A DNA stretch of 64,000 nt from Streptacidiphilus sp. 4-A2 (GCA_014284505.1 JAAFYY010000001.1:6001845-6065844), one strand, 5' to 3'; counted from the first letter of the stretch, positions 41,730 to 52,986 are shown. The notes: a model not told the origin generated them from the sequence alone. A program made the numbers and translations.

Positions 41730-42804
41730 TCAGAAGGTGAGCACCGCCCGGGCCACCCGGGCGTGGTGGGTGTCGTCGGCGGCGCGGGCGAAGTCGTCCA
41801 CCGGGTAGACCTCGGTGACCAGTTCGTCCAGGAGCAGGCGGCCGGACAGGTAGAGGGCGGCGTAGCGGGCGATGTCGTCCTGGGGCGGGAGGAGCCGTAG
41901 CGGCAGCCCAGGACGGACTTGTCCAGGAAGAGCTCGGCCGGGCGGAAGGAGGCCTCGGCGGTGACCGGGGTCATCCCCAGCAGCACCGCCTGGCCGTGGC
42001 GGTCCAGCAGGTCGACGGCCTGCCGGATCAGTCCGGTGCTGCCCACGCATTCGAAGGCGTGGTCGACCCCGGTCGGCAGCAGCGCGCGGACCGCGTCGAC
42101 GGTGGAGTCGACGGCCCTGGCGTCGACGAAGTCGGTCGCGCCGAAGGCCCGAGCGGTCTTCTCCTTGGCCGCCACCGCGTCGATCGCCACGATCCGTGCG
42201 GCGCCCGCGATCCGGGCGCCCTGGATCACATTCAGGCCGATGCCGCCGCAGCCGATCACCGCGACCGTGTCGCCCAGGCCCACCCGGGCCCGGTTGAGCA
42301 CCGCGCCGACGCCGGTCAGCACGCTGCAACCGATCAGCGCGGCGGAGGTGAAGGGGATCGACGGGTCGATCCGCACCGCCTGGACCGCCTTGACCACCGT
42401 GCGTTCGGCGAAGACCGAGGCGGAGGCGAAGTTGTAGAGGGCGGTGCCGGGGCTGGAGTCGCGGGTGAAGGGGGTGCCGGGGCGGCCGATGGCCTTGCGG
42501 CACATGGTGGGGCGGCCCGGCCGCACTCCGGGCAGTTGCCGCAGTTGGCGATGGTGGAGAGTGCGACATGGTCGCCCGGAGCCACGTGCACCACCCCCTC
42601 GCCGACCTGTTCGACCACGCCCGCACCCTCGTGGCCGAGGACCACCGGCACCGGGAAGGGAATGGTGCCGTCGATCACCGAGAGATCGCTGTGGCACAGC
42701 CCGGCCGCCGCGATCCGCACCAGCACCTCGCCGGCGCCGGGGGCACGGACCGCGAGGTCGTCCACCACCTGGGCCGACCTGCCGTCGAAGACGACGCCTT
42801 TCAT
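41730..42804 (-). CDS. Zinc-dependent alcohol dehydrogenase (frames broken)
   Basis: Class-III-like medium-chain alcohol dehydrogenase, about 358 residues. Catalytic zinc ligands in AGLCHSDLSVIDG and GHEGAGVVEQVGEG; structural zinc motif CGNCPECGR. Nucleotide fold VAVIGCGGIGLNVIQGARI follows after a break near 42515; the final 50 residues follow a second break near 41895 (LYLSGRLLLDELVTEVY). It opens the minus-strand catabolic set with the aldehyde dehydrogenase directly upstream, so an alcohol to aldehyde to acid sequence is likely. The specific alcohol is unknown. It also resembles the NDMA- or mycothiol-dependent type. Confidence 0.88.
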
Positions 42805-42844
42805 CTGCGCACCTCGTTCCTGCTCGTGGGTGATGGCCTCGGGG

Positions 42845-44335
42845 TCAGGACTGCCAGACCAGTGCCTGGAGTTCGGAGTAGGCGTCCAGCGCGTAGGAGC
42901 CGCCGTCGCGGTTCAGACCGCTCTGCTTGAAGCCCCCGAACGGGGTCTCCGAATGCCGCTGAACGGTGTTGACCCCGACGCTGCCGCTGCGCAGCCGCCC
43001 GGCGAGCGCGTAGGCGCGGGCGCTGTCGCGGGAGAAGACGTAGTCGTAGAGGCCGAACTCGGTGGAGTTGGCCAGCGCCACCGCCTCCTCCTCGTCGTCG
43101 AACGGCAGCACCACCACCACCGGTCCGAACACCTCCTCCCGGGCCACCGCCATCCGCGGGGTGACCTCGGCGAGCAGGGTGGGCGCGACATAGAAGCCGG
43201 TGCCGGGGAGGGCGGGGGCGTCCGCCGTGTGCTCCTTGCGGGTGCCGCCGGCGACCAGCAGCGCGCCCTCGGCGAGGGCGCCGCTGATGTAGCCCTCCAC
43301 CCGGTCCCGGTGCGCGGCGGTGATCAGCGGGCCGACCACGGTGCCGGGCAGCAGCGGGTCGCCGACCGGCAGCGCGGCGGCGAAGCGGGCGAGCCCGTCG
43401 AGCAGCTCCTGGTAGCGGGAGCGGTGCACCAGCGCGCGGGTGGGCGCGGTGCAGATCTGCCCCGAGTGGAAGGCCCAGGTGGAGCCGATGGCGGAGACGG
43501 CGGTGGACAGTTCGGCGTCGGCCAGGACCACGGCCGCGCCCTTGCCGCCGAGCTCCATCAGCAGCCGCTTGAGGGTCGCCCCGCCCGCGCCCGCGATCCG
43601 GCGGCCGACCGCCGTCGAGCCGGTGAAGCTGATCATGTCGACGTCCGGGGAGGCCACCAGTGCCTCGCCGGGAGCGGCGCCGGAGCCGGTCACCACATTG
43701 AAGATCCCGGGCGGGGCCCCGGCCTCCTGGAAGATCTCGCCGAGCCGCAGACAGCTGAGCGGGTCCTGCGGCGCGGGCTTGGCGACCACGGTGTTGCCGG
43801 TGGCCAGGGCCGGGGCCAGCTTCCCGGCCAGGTTGACGATCGGGAAGTTGTAGGAGGTGATGCAGCCGACCACGCCCACCGGGCGGCGTACCGCGACGGC
43901 GCTGGTGAGCCCGCCGGGGGCGAGCGGCGAGGCGGCCACCGGCTGCGGCGCCAGCGGGGTGGTGCCGGACTCCAGCGCGCCCCGGGCATAGCGGCGGAAC
44001 CGGTCGGCGACCACCGGCAGTTGCATGGACGAGGCGACCCGGATGGTGGAGCCGGTCTCGGCCTGGAGCAGCGGCACAAAGTCCTCGGCGTGGGCGAGCA
44101 CCGCGTCCGCGATCCGTTCCAGCACGGCGGCGCGCTCGGCGGGGCTCACCCTGGACCACTCCTGCTGGGCCCGGCGGGCGGCGGCGACGGCGTCCGCGAC
44201 GTCGGTGGCGGAGGCCTCCGGGGCGTGGCCGACGACCTGTTCGGTGGCGGGGTTGACGACGGCATAGCTGCCGTCGCCGCCCTCACGCCAGCCGCCGTCG
44301 ATGAAGAGCCGGTGGGTTGCGGGTGTGCCGGCCAT
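42845..44335 (-). CDS. Aldehyde dehydrogenase
   Basis: 496 residues, intact. NAD(P)-binding segment SFTGSTAVGRRIAGAGG, catalytic Glu region LLMELGGKGAAVVLAD and catalytic Cys motif HSGQICTAPTRALV. Acts on an unspecified aldehyde; the neighbour alcohol dehydrogenase probably supplies it. Codon use and strand match the operon. A CTGACG-type operator-like site lies about 26 bases upstream of its start. Confidence 0.93.
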   Translation of the reverse strand: MAGTPATHRLFIDGGWREGGDGSYAVVNPATEQVVGHAPEASATDVADAVAAARRAQQEWSRVSPAERAAVLERIADAVLAHAEDFVPLLQAETGSTIRVASSMQLPVVADRFRRYARGALESGTTPLAPQPVAASPLAPGGLTSAVAVRRPVGVVGCITSYNFPIVNLAGKLAPALATGNTVVAKPAPQDPLSCLRLGEIFQEAGAPPGIFNVVTGSGAAPGEALVASPDVDMISFTGSTAVGRRIAGAGGATLKRLLMELGGKGAAVVLADAELSTAVSAIGSTWAFHSGQICTAPTRALVHRSRYQELLDGLARFAAALPVGDPLLPGTVVGPLITAAHRDRVEGYISGALAEGALLVAGGTRKEHTADAPALPGTGFYVAPTLLAEVTPRMAVAREEVFGPVVVVLPFDDEEEAVALANSTEFGLYDYVFSRDSARAYALAGRLRSGSVGVNTVQRHSETPFGGFKQSGLNRDGGSYALDAYSELQALVWQS

Positions 44336-44360
44336 GTCCTGGCCCTCCTCGGTAAGGAAT

Positions 44361-44375
44361 CTGACGCCTGGTCAA
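44361..44375. promoter_or_regulatory. CTGACG-type operator-like site A
   Basis: CTGACGCCTGGTCAA, a 15-bp weak inverted repeat (CTGACg...gTCAa) between the aldehyde dehydrogenase start and the end of the first acyl-CoA dehydrogenase gene. Weakest of four related sites in the catabolic region. Confidence 0.3.
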
Positions 44376-44382
44376 CAAGGTT

Positions 44383-45545
44383 TCAGTTGCTGGGCCTGGG
44401 CTCGCGGGCAGTCCGAGCACCCGCTCGGCGATGAGGTTGCGCTGGATCTGGTCACTGCCGCCGTAGACGGTGTCGGCCCGGGAGAACAGCAGGGCCTGCT
44501 GAGCAATCGTCAGTTCATAGGTGTCGGGCGCATGTTGTCCGGGAGCCAGGGCTCCGCGCGGGCCGAGCACGCGTACGCCCAGTTCGCCCAGGCGCTGGTG
44601 CCAGCCGCCCCAGAGCAGCTTCGCCACGGCCGCCGTCCCGGGCTCGGCGGTGCCCAGGGTGCGCAGCGCGTTGCAGCGCATCACCTGCAGATCGGCCCAC
44701 TGCCGGGTGAGCTGCTCGCGCAGCACCGGATCGTCGGCTGCCCCGGTCCGGCCGGCCTCGGCGAGCACCGCGTCCAGCTCCCGCGCGTAGCCGATCTGGC
44801 GGCCCAGCATCCCGGCACCGCGCTCGAAGGACAGCAGGGTCATCGCGACCCGCCAGCCGTCCCCGGGGCTGCCGAGGACGTCCACGGCGCGCGCGTCGTC
44901 GAAGAAGACCTCGCTGAAGTCGGCCTCCCCGTCGAGCTGCCGGATCGGCCTGACCTCGACCCGTCCGGGCTGGTCCATCGGCAGCAGCAGCAGGCTGAGG
45001 CCGTGGTGGCGGTGCGAGCCCGGCTCGGGTGCGGCCAGCACGAAGCACCAGTCGGCCCAGCGGGACAGCGAGGTCCAGGTCTTCTGGCCGCTGACCCGCC
45101 AGCCGTCCGGCTCCAGCCGGGCGCTGGTGCGCACCGCGGCCAGGTCGGAGCCGGCGCCCGGCTCGCTGTAGCCCTGGCACCAGATCTCGGTGCCGGAGGC
45201 GATGCCCGGCAGGAAGCGCTCCCGCTGCCCCGGGCTGCCGTGCCGCAGCAGGGTGGGGGCGAGCAGATGCTCCCCGATCACCCCGAGCGGCGGGCGGCCT
45301 CGGCCCGGGCGTACTCCTCGCCCAGACCACTGGCGGGTGAGCGAGCCCTCCGCCCAGCCGGTGCCGATCCAGCCGCCCGCGCCCAACTCCCTTTCCCAGG
45401 AGCGGCGGCGCTCGATGGCCAGCTCCGCCCGGATGCCGCCGCGCAGGTCGGCGAAGGGCGCGTCGGGGCCGTCCAGCCGCTCCGCGAGCCAGTCGCGCGC
45501 CCGCGCCCGGAACGCCTGGTCGTCGGCGCTGAAGGAGAAGTCCAT
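44383..45545 (-). CDS. Acyl-CoA dehydrogenase (1) (frame broken)
   Basis: FAD enzyme introducing an alpha-beta double bond into an acyl-CoA; about 387 residues. FAD motif IWCQGYSEPGAGSDLAAVRT, substrate loop SGQKTWTSLSRWADWCFVLA and C-terminal DTVYGGSDQIQRNLIAERVL. A base is lost near 44407, so the true stop is at 44383 after a short tail (LPREPRPSN). A local shift near 45305-45345 garbles ten residues of the N-terminal domain. Substrate unknown; the family includes steroid- and cyclic-acid-specific FadE enzymes. Confidence 0.9.
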
Positions 45546-45629
45546 GTCCGGGCCTTTCCGGTGCGGGGGGTCAGGGGCGAGTGCCGGGGCCGCCGAGGCC
45601 GGGGTGCGGCTCAGGCGTTGGGGCGCCGC

Positions 45630-46537
45630 TCAGGCGTTGGGGCGTTGCTTGGCGGCGGCGGCCTTCGCCATCGCGTCCAGCTGGGCGAGCATCGGCATCG
45701 GGTCGGTGCCGATGCCACCGGGCAGCGCCTCGGCGATGCGCTCCGGCGTCCAGGCTCCGCCCTCGGCGTACATCGCGCGCAGTTCCCGGGGCTGGGCCCA
45801 GACCGCGATCTTGGGTCCGGCCACGGTGTAGACCTGCCCGGTGATCCCGGCGGCCCGGTCGGAGAGCAGATAGACCACGAGGGCGGCGACGTCCTCGGGT
45901 TCGCCGATCTCGGTGAGCTCCATCGGCACATTGGCGGACATCCGGGTGCGGGCGACCGGCGCCACGCAGTTGGCGGTGACCCCGTACTTGTGCAGGCCCA
46001 GGGCGGCGCTGCGGACCAGCGAGATGACGCCGCCCTTGGCCGCGCTGTAGTTGGCCTGGCTGACGCTGCCGGCGTGGTTGCCGCTGGTGAAGCCGACCAG
46101 GGTGCCGCCGCCCTGGGCGCGCATCAGCGCGGCCGCGGCGCGGAAGACGGTGAAGGTGCCCTTGAGGTGGGTGTCCAGCACCCCGTCCCACTCCTCCTCG
46201 GACATGTTGAACAGCATCCGCTCACGCAGGATGCCGGCCACGCAGACCGCCGCGTCCAGCTTTCCCCAGGCGTCGACGGCGGTGCGGACCACCCGCTCGC
46301 CGCCGGCCATGGTGGAGATGTCGTCCGCCACCGCCACCGCCTCGCCCCCGGCCGCCTCGATCTCCTTGACCACGGCGGCGGCGACCTCGCTGCTGGGGCT
46401 GCCGCGCCGACGGCGACGCCGTAGTCGTTGACGACCACCCTGGCGCCCTGCGCCGCGCAGCCGAGCGCGACCGCCCGGCCGATGCCGCGCCCGGCCCCGG
46501 TCACCGCGATCACCTTGCCCCGCAGGAAGTCGCCCAT
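45630..46537 (-). CDS. SDR-family oxidoreductase (frame broken)
   Basis: NAD(P)-dependent short-chain dehydrogenase, about 302 residues. Cofactor motif TGAGRGIGRAVALGCAAQGA, Ser-Tyr-Lys triad in SGNHAGSVSQANYSAAKGGV, and an unusual 60-residue C-terminal extension. A base is lost near 46405. Such proteins act as 3-hydroxyacyl-CoA dehydrogenase-like enzymes in beta-oxidation-type pathways. Divergent from the cyclase gene, with an operator-like site between. Confidence 0.88.
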
Positions 46538-46558
46538 GCCGCAGCCCTCCTCAAGTTT

Positions 46559-46573
46559 CTGACGGACCGTTAG
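46559..46573. promoter_or_regulatory. CTGACG-type operator-like site B
   Basis: CTGACGGACCGTTAG, inverted repeat CTGACG-N3-CGTTAG with one mismatch, in the 106-base divergent promoter region between the SDR and cyclase genes. Matches site C in the other divergent promoter of the cluster. Confidence 0.55.
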
Positions 46574-46643
46574 ATTCTAGGAGCGCAGCCGCAGCAGAAA
46601 CCAGACCTGAAGCATCGTCAGATTCCTTTGGCAGGAGGCCGCC

Positions 46644-47580
46644 GTGCCCGCACTCACCGACTTCGACGCTTTCCGGGAGATCGCCAAGCGCGTCAACAAC
46701 TGGGGCCGCTGGGGCGCCGAGGACGAGACGGGCACGCTCAACCTGATCACCCCGCAGGCCGTCCGGGACGCGGTGGCGACCGTGCGCGGCGGACGCCGGT
46801 TCGCGCTGGCCCTGCCGCTCCAGCAGCAGGGCGTGCAGAACGGGCTGATCCCGGGGCGGGTCAACCCGCTGCACACCATGGTGGCCCTGAACTGGGAGAT
46901 GTTCGGCCCCGGGGCCGTCGCCACCAGCGACGACGTGGTGACCCTGGGCCTCCAGGCGGCCACCCACTGGGACGGCCTCGGCCATGTCAGCCACGGCGGC
47001 CGGATCTACAACAACCGGCCCGCGGGCAGCTCGGTCACCGCCCATGAGGGCGCGGTGCACAGCGGCGTCGAGAAGGCCGGCCCGCTGCTCGGCCGCGGCG
47101 TCCTGCTGGACGTCGCCCGCGCCCGCAGCACCGCCCGGCTGGAGCCCGGGCACGCGGTCACGCCGGACGACCTGGACGCGGCCGAGGAACTGGCCGGGAC
47201 CAGGGTGCGCGCCGGGGACATCGTGCTGATCCGCACCGGACAGATCCAGCTCTACCTGGGCGGCGACCGGGACAGCTACGCCTACCTCCCCCGGACTCTC
47301 GCTGCACACCCCGGAGTGGTTCCACGCCCGGGACGTGGCGGCGGTGGCCAACGACACCCTCACCTTCGAGATCTTCCCGCCCGAGATCGACGGCCTCTAT
47401 CTGCCGGTGCACGCGCTGGACCTGGTGGAGATGGGGATGATGCAGGGGCAGAACTGGAATCTGGAGGCGCTGGCCGAGGACTGCGCGGACGACGGGCAGT
47501 ACGCCTTCCTGCTGTCCGCCCCGCCCGAGCCGTTCACCGGCGGCGTCGGCGCACCGGTCGCCCCGGTCGCGGTGAAGTGA
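46644..47580 (+). CDS. Cyclase-family (kynurenine formamidase-like) hydrolase (frame broken)
   Basis: Metal-dependent hydrolase of the cyclase family, about 312 residues. Metal motif ATHWDGLGHVSHGGRIYNNR resembles the family H-x-G-T-H-x-D pattern; start PALTDFDAFREIAKRVNNWG with GGRWGAEDE-like context is typical of actinobacterial members. After breaks near 47300 the C-terminal part reads AAVANDTLTFEIFPPEIDGL and YLPVHALDLVEMGMMQGQNW. GTG start at 46644 with GCAGGAGG upstream. Family members hydrolyse amide or lactone bonds; substrate not known. Confidence 0.85.
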
Positions 47581-47634
47581 CCGCGGCGGGCCCGACGCGA
47601 TCACCACGGCCTGATCACCACAGGCACAGAGAGA

Positions 47635-47691
47635 CGGGCGGCGGGACATACGGCAGCACACGGTTTGTGCCGCGCGGAACCCCGCCGCCCG
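47635..47691 (+). terminator. Terminator after the cyclase-family gene
   Basis: Outer stem CGGGCGGCGGG/CCCGCCGCCCG (11 bp) around an inner stem GCACA/TGTGC, starting 54 bases past the stop codon. Confidence 0.7.
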
Positions 47692-48530
47692 GTCTCGACG
47701 TCCGACGCTCTACCAGGTAGGTGCCCTGCCCTGGTCCCGCGCCGACAGGACCCGCCCTCGCCAAGGACGCGCCCCTACGGCCGACGGCCGCCGCGCCCTC
47801 AACGTCCCCTCACTACGAGTCCGGTCCAAGCGTGATCAGCCGGACACGTCACGTCAATGGGCGCCCCAGGATTCGGATTGGTTGCGTACGGTTTCGGTCT
47901 GCGCTGCCGGAGCCCGCTGACTGGAATTCGTCCCTCCGCACGAACTAACTCGCCGTGGCCGGATTTCCCCCGTCCCCAACCGGTCGGGCGGGGCCGCCGG
48001 GCAGCCCCCGGCGCCTGCCCGGGGCCCGCCCAACCCGCCCCGCGACCAGCCCATTTCAGACGTCGCCCCAGGTCAGCACGGGGTTACTGACGGAAACAGG
48101 AGCACCGGCGCGGGTTTCGGACATCCCCGAACGGCCCGTGCCCCGCCCGGGATCCGGGCTGCCCCGGCGCCGGCCGCAGCAACGCGGCGATACCGGCCGA
48201 CGTGGCCCGCGAACCGCTCCGCGCTGATGCCCGGTCAGGAAAGAGCGCTCTCAGTTATCGGGGCGTTTTCTCGGCGAGACCGAATCGTGCCCGGGAATCA
48301 GGGGAAAGTCGGAGGCAGGCGGCGCCGCGCTCAGCGGCCCGATAGAACCGGACAACCGGCAGGGATAAGCCGACTTCCCGGGAGATACGTCCGGGAGATT
48401 CGCCCGATCGGTCTGTCTGCGATCATTCCCACCAGGGCGTCCGCGACACCCGGGCCGGCCCCGGCCTCCGCACCGGGCCGACGCCGAGGCCCGGGCCGAC
48501 GGCGCCAGGGTCCAGGCTCCGGGCCGGGTT
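47692..48530. other. Gene-free stretch, nothing identified
   Basis: About 840 bases between two gene 3' ends. No reading frame has a ribosome site, conserved motif or sensible codon pattern, and no tRNA-like, riboswitch or strong hairpin element stands out. It could hold a decayed gene or a small RNA, but the sequence alone does not show one. Confidence 0.5.
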
Positions 48531-49011
48531 TCAGCCGACCAGCAGCTGCTGGAGGCCCAGCGCGGCCATGTCGCCCAGGGCCGAGGCGGGGGCGTTCCGC
48601 TCGAACTGCTCGATCTCGCACCAGACCCGTTTGCCCTCGCCGTCCGGGTGCCAGCCCCAGCGGTCGGACAGGCAGTCCACCAGCTCCAGCCCGCGGCCGT
48701 TGGTCGACTCGCCCATGGCGCAGCGCCGCAGCGGCGGCTGGGCGCTGGAGTCGGCGACCTCGACCCGCACCGGACGGCGCTGGGCGTCGGCGCCGACCGG
48801 GAAGACCAGCCGCAGCACGGCCGGGCAGCCGGTGTGCACCACCGCGTTGGTGACCAGTTCGGAGACCACCAGCACCAGGGTTTCGGCCAGCGGCGCGTCA
48901 GGGGCCACTCCGCAACCGTCCAGCCGCGAGCGGCCCATCGCCGGGCCCGCCGACCTCGGCCGGATCGGCCTGGACGGCCATCTGCAACTGGAGCACCTGA
49001 AGCACCTGCAC
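48531..49011 (-). CDS. ATP-binding regulatory protein, RsbW-like (frames broken)
   Basis: About 160 residues with a HATPase_c (GHKL) fold as in anti-sigma factor kinases of the RsbW type. N-box ELVTNAVVHTGCPAVLRLVF, and the GRGLELVDCLSDRWGWHPDG segment near the C-terminus are diagnostic. The N-terminal 40 residues (QLQMAVQADPAEVG and RARRWAARG-type pieces) cross two frame breaks near 48920 and 48945. GTG at 49011 is the chosen start. It sits inside the catabolic region but is probably unrelated to it; streptomycetes carry many such proteins. Confidence 0.8.
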
Positions 49012-49478
49012 CGCTCACACCACCCGTACTCGCGGGATCAGTCGTGCCTTGGGGGACGGGCCCGGACAGCCGCGACGCGAACGCCACCGGCCGGGCTTTC
49101 CCACGGACCTGACCCAGGATGATTCGCCCGCGCCAGTCACGGCAAGCGCTTCGGGCATATTCCAACGCAGGGGTCGCCCGGGGTGCATACTGCCCCGAAC
49201 CCCCCATTACCTCCGTCGCGGACCCCTGCCGGGCGCGGGCGGGCAGCGTTGTGCGCCGCTCCCGGGACCGCGCGTGACGACGTCCGCGTTGCCGCTGCCG
49301 CTCACCGGGCTCCTGATCCGTCCGCATCTGTGGAGCGTAACCGAACCGTCCCCGGAACAACGGCAAGCCGCTTGCGTCCCGGCAAAACCACCCTTCCTAC
49401 AAGTGTCCACGGACACATGTCCGTAGCGGCGCATGCCGCGTGCACCGGCCGACCGGGTGCGGCCGGCCGGTGCCGCGG

Positions 49479-50482
49479 TCAGGACCAGCCGTCGAGCACC
49501 TGCCCGGCCAGCTCCTCGGCACACTCGTCCGCCCCGGCGAAGGAGTGCTGCCACACCCAGGCCCGCTTCAGCAGCAGGTGCACATCGGCCTCCCAGGTGA
49601 ATCCCATCCCGCCGTGCACCTGGAGGCAGTCGCGGGCGCCGCGCACCGCGGCCCGGTCCGCGAGCAGCTTGGCCCCGGCGGCCTCGGCCCGGGCCCGCGC
49701 GCCGCCGGGGTCGGCGTCCAGCAGCACCGCCGCCGCCCGGACCGCGGCCCGCGCGGGTTCCAGCCGCGCCAGCATGTCCGCGCACAGGTGCTGCACCGCC
49801 TGGAAGGCGCCGATCGGCTGCCCGAACTGCTCGCGCTGCCGGGCGTACGCCACCGCCGACCCGCGCCCGCGCGGCCAGCCCGGTCTGCGCCGCCGCCGTC
49901 AGCAGCGTGCCTGCGCCCAGAGCCGGACCGGATCCGCGCCCGGCAGCGGATCCCCGTGCGGCAGCGGGCCGGTGACCTCCCACAGCGCCGTCGCCGGATC
50001 GACCCCGCGGACCGGCCTGGCCTGCGGCAGCACCTCGGCCGGGTCCACCCGGCGCACCTCCCCGGCCGCCCGGTCCAGCACCAGCAGCAGCCGCAGCCCG
50101 GGCAACTGCTCGACCAGCAAGGGGCCGCGTCCGTGCGGCAGCCGCAGCAGCGCCGCCACCGGCGGTCCTTCGCCCGCCCGGCAGCGGCGTCCAACCCGTG
50201 CGCGGAGGCGAGTTCGGTGGCCACCAGCGGGCCCGGCAGCAGTGCGTGGCCCACCTCCTCGAACACCAGCACCGCCTCGGCCAGCCCCAGCCCCAGCCCG
50301 GCCGGGCCGGGCGCCCGCAGCGAGAACAGTCCGGCCGCGCCCAGCTCGGCCCAGAGCGCGGGGTCCGCCGCGCCGCCGCCGTCGACCGCGGCCCGCAGCC
50401 GCTCGCGGCCGAACCGGCCGGCCAGCAGCGCCCTGGTGCCGTCCGCCAACTGCCGCTGATCCTCGGTCAGCCGGAAGTCCAT
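49479..50482 (-). CDS. Acyl-CoA dehydrogenase (2) (frames broken)
   Basis: About 335 residues. N-terminus MDFRLTEDQRQLADGTRALL, typical of short FadE-type enzymes; middle domain is degenerate. C-terminal QREQFGQPIGAFQAVQHLCA, then DCLQVHGGMGFTWEADVHLL, the conserved FAD/Glu region, and a final LAGQVLDGWS. Breaks lie near 50180 and 49865. ATG at 50482 overlaps the stop of the upstream acyl-CoA dehydrogenase by one base. In actinomycetes such pairs form heteromeric acyl-CoA dehydrogenases for bulky ring substrates; this is a possibility here, not shown. Confidence 0.85.
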
Positions 50483-51664
50483 CAGCCACCCCCGCCCTGG
50501 TCCCCTGTCGCGGCAGCCCGAGCACCCGCTGGGCCACGATGGTCCGCTGGATCTGCGAGGTGCCCGCGGCGATGGTGTAGGAGAGGCCCTGGAGCCGCTG
50601 CGCGGTCCAGGCGTCCTCGCCGTCGGCGGCGCCGACCAGCAGTGCCCCGCTGCCCAGCACCTCCGCGGCCAGGTCGTAGAGCCGCTGCCGGGCCTCGGAG
50701 AACCGCAGTTTGAAGACCGAGGCGCCCGCCCGGGCACCCCGGCCGCGCCGGCCTGCGAGACATTCCACTGCACCAGCCGCCACAGCGCGGCGAACTCCGC
50801 CGCCAGCAGCCCGATCCGGCGGCGCAGCGCCGGATCCGCCCAGGCGCCGTCGCGCTCGGCCAGCCGCGCCAGCCGGACCAGTGCCCGGCGTCCGGCCACC
50901 ACCTCCCCGGCGAAGGCCGTGCCGCGTTCGAAGGAGAGCGTCACCATGGTCACCCGCCAGCCGTCGTTCTCCGCGCCGACCCGGTTGGCCACCGGCACCC
51001 GCACCTCGTCCAGGAACAGCTCGGCGAACTCGGTGGTCCCGGCCAGGGTCCGCAGCGGGCGGACGGTCACCCCGGGGGCGTCCATCGGCAGTACCAGCCA
51101 GCTGATGCCCTGGTGCCGGGGCGCCCGCGGGTCGGTGCGGACCAGCAGTTCGCACCAGTCGGCGACCTCGGCGTGGGAGGTCCACACCTTGCTGCCGCTG
51201 ACCACGTAGCTGTCGCCGTCGCGGACCGCGCGGGTGCGCAGCGCCGCCAGGTCGGAGCCCGCGCCGGGCTCGCTGAAGCCCTGGCACCAGACCTCCTGGC
51301 CGCGCAGGATCGGCGGCAGGTAGCGGCGGCGCTGCTCGGCGCTGCCCTCGGCGGCGATGGTAGGTCCGGCATGCAGCAGGCCGACGAAGTTGGCGCCGAC
51401 ATAGGGGGCTCCGGCCCGTTCGGTCTCCTCCAGGAAGATCAGGTGCTCGACCGGGGTGGCTCCGCTGCCGCCGGCCTCCACCGGCCAGTGCACCCCGGCG
51501 TACCCGGCGTCGTACAGCCGCCGCTGCCAGCCGGTGTCATAGGCCCGGCGTCCGGGCCAGTCGGACGGGTCCGGCGGGGGCGGCAGCTCCGGCAGCACCT
51601 TGCCGAGCCACTCCCGCAGCCCGTGCCGGAAGGCCGCCTCGGCGGCGGTGTCGCTCAGGTCCAT
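50482..51664 (-). CDS. Acyl-CoA dehydrogenase (3) (frame broken)
   Basis: About 394 residues. FAD motif VWCQGFSEPGAGSDLAALRT, then VSGSKVWTSHAEVADWCELL, C-terminal YTIAAGTSQIQRTIVAQRVL. A break near 50740 shifts the end and another close to the stop places the true terminator at the TGA overlapping acyl-CoA dehydrogenase 2 (TGATG). ATG at 51664 after GGAAGGGG. Coupled with the neighbour, it suggests an alpha-beta heteromer. Confidence 0.88.
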
Positions 51665-51689
51665 GGCGCTCCCCTTCCGCCCGCGGCGC

Positions 51690-52933
51690 TCAGCGCGGCC
51701 GTCCGCCGGAGTCCAGGCCGCGGTCGAGGTCCAGCCGAGCATCCGGATGGCATTGCCGCGCATGATCTTGTAAACCGTCTCCGGCGGCAGCCCGGCGACA
51801 TGGTCCCGGGCGACGGCCTCGGTGTCCAGGTGGAGTCCACATGCGGGTAGTCGGTTTCGAAGGTGACGTTGTCCACGCCCACGGTGTCCAGCGAGGCGAT
51901 GCCGTGCTTGTCGCGGAAGAAGCAGGCGAAGATCTGCCGGTAGTAGTAGCTGGACGGCGGTTCGGGCACCAGGTCGCGCACCCCGCCCCAGGCGCGGTGC
52001 TCGCGCCAGACGTCGTCGGCGCGCTCCAGGGCGTACGGGATCCAGCCCATCTGCCCTTCGCTGTAGGCGAGTGTGAGCCGCGGGAAGCGCACCAGCACCC
52101 CGGAGAAGAGAAAGTCGGTCATCGACGCCATGGCGTTGTTGAAGCTCAGCGTGGCCTGCACGGCCGGGGCGCGTCCGGCGAGGCGGCGGGCATCTGCGAG
52201 GAGGAGCCGATGTGCATGCAGACCACGGTGCCGGTGGCCTGGCACTCGGCGAAGAAGGGATCCCAGTAGCCGGTGTGGATGCTGGGCAGCCCCAGGTAGG
52301 TGGGGATCTCGCTGAAGCAGACCGCCCGCACCCCGCGTGCGGCGTTGCGGCGGATCTCGGCGACGGCGGCGGTGACGTCCCAGAGCGGGATCAGGCACAG
52401 CGGGATCAGCCGGCCGCCGCTGTCGCCGCACCACTCCTCGACCATCCAGTCGTTGTAGGCGCGACGCAGGCCAGCGCCACCTCCTTGTCCTTGGCCTCGG
52501 CGAAGGTCTGGCCGCAGAAGCGGGGAAGGTGGGAAAGCAGAGCGAGGCCTCGACATGGTTGCCCTCCATGTCCGCGATCCGGGCCCGGGATCCCAGCAGC
52601 CCCGGCGCATCTGGTCGCGGTGATGCCCTCCAGCGTCATCTCGTCCCGGTCGAAGCCGACGGCGGCGATATTGCGCTTGTACGGGAACTGGAGGTCCTCG
52701 TAGATCCACCAGTCGGTGGGCGGCCCTTCCGGATCCATGGTGATCCGGTACTTCCCGCCGACATAGGCGAGCTCGCCGATCCCGGCACGCAGCGGCTTGG
52801 GGCCCCGGTCACGGTATCTGACGGGCAGCCAGGTCTCGAACAGGTGGGCCGGTTCGATCACGTGGTCGTCGACGCTGACCACCCTGGGAAGCTCATCTTT
52901 TGACTGAACGTCAGTTCCATCGGGACGGTCCAT
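51690..52933 (-). CDS. Amidohydrolase-family protein (many frame breaks)
   Basis: Metal-dependent hydrolase/decarboxylase-like TIM barrel (amidohydrolase-2 type), about 415 residues. Recognisable: VVSVDDHVIEPAHLFETWLP, the D-x-H start motif; LIPLCLIPLWDVTAAVAEIR; VVCMHIGSSSQMP; PRLTLAYSEGQMGWIPYALE; NVTFETDYPHVDSTW with the C-terminal Asp. At least five indels are scattered from 51720 to 52640. ATG at 52933 follows GGAGGGAGAG. Family members decarboxylate or hydrolyse aromatic and ring compounds; substrate unknown. A CTGACG-type operator lies just upstream. Confidence 0.83.
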
Positions 52934-52971
52934 CGGCTCTCCCTCCGGATCCGGATGCCCGGACCCTTTAC

Positions 52972-52986
52972 CTGACGCTCCGTCAG
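52972..52986. promoter_or_regulatory. CTGACG-type operator-like site C
   Basis: CTGACGCTCCGTCAG, a perfect inverted repeat CTGACG-N3-CGTCAG in the divergent promoter between the amidohydrolase and isochorismatase-like genes. Best of four related sites; size and symmetry suit a TetR-family repressor. Confidence 0.65.

Noticed and set aside
52903-52915. ACTGAACGTCAGT as another CTGACG-type operator
   Set aside because: It is inside the first codons of the amidohydrolase gene and its arm spacing (3 instead of 7) differs from the other sites.
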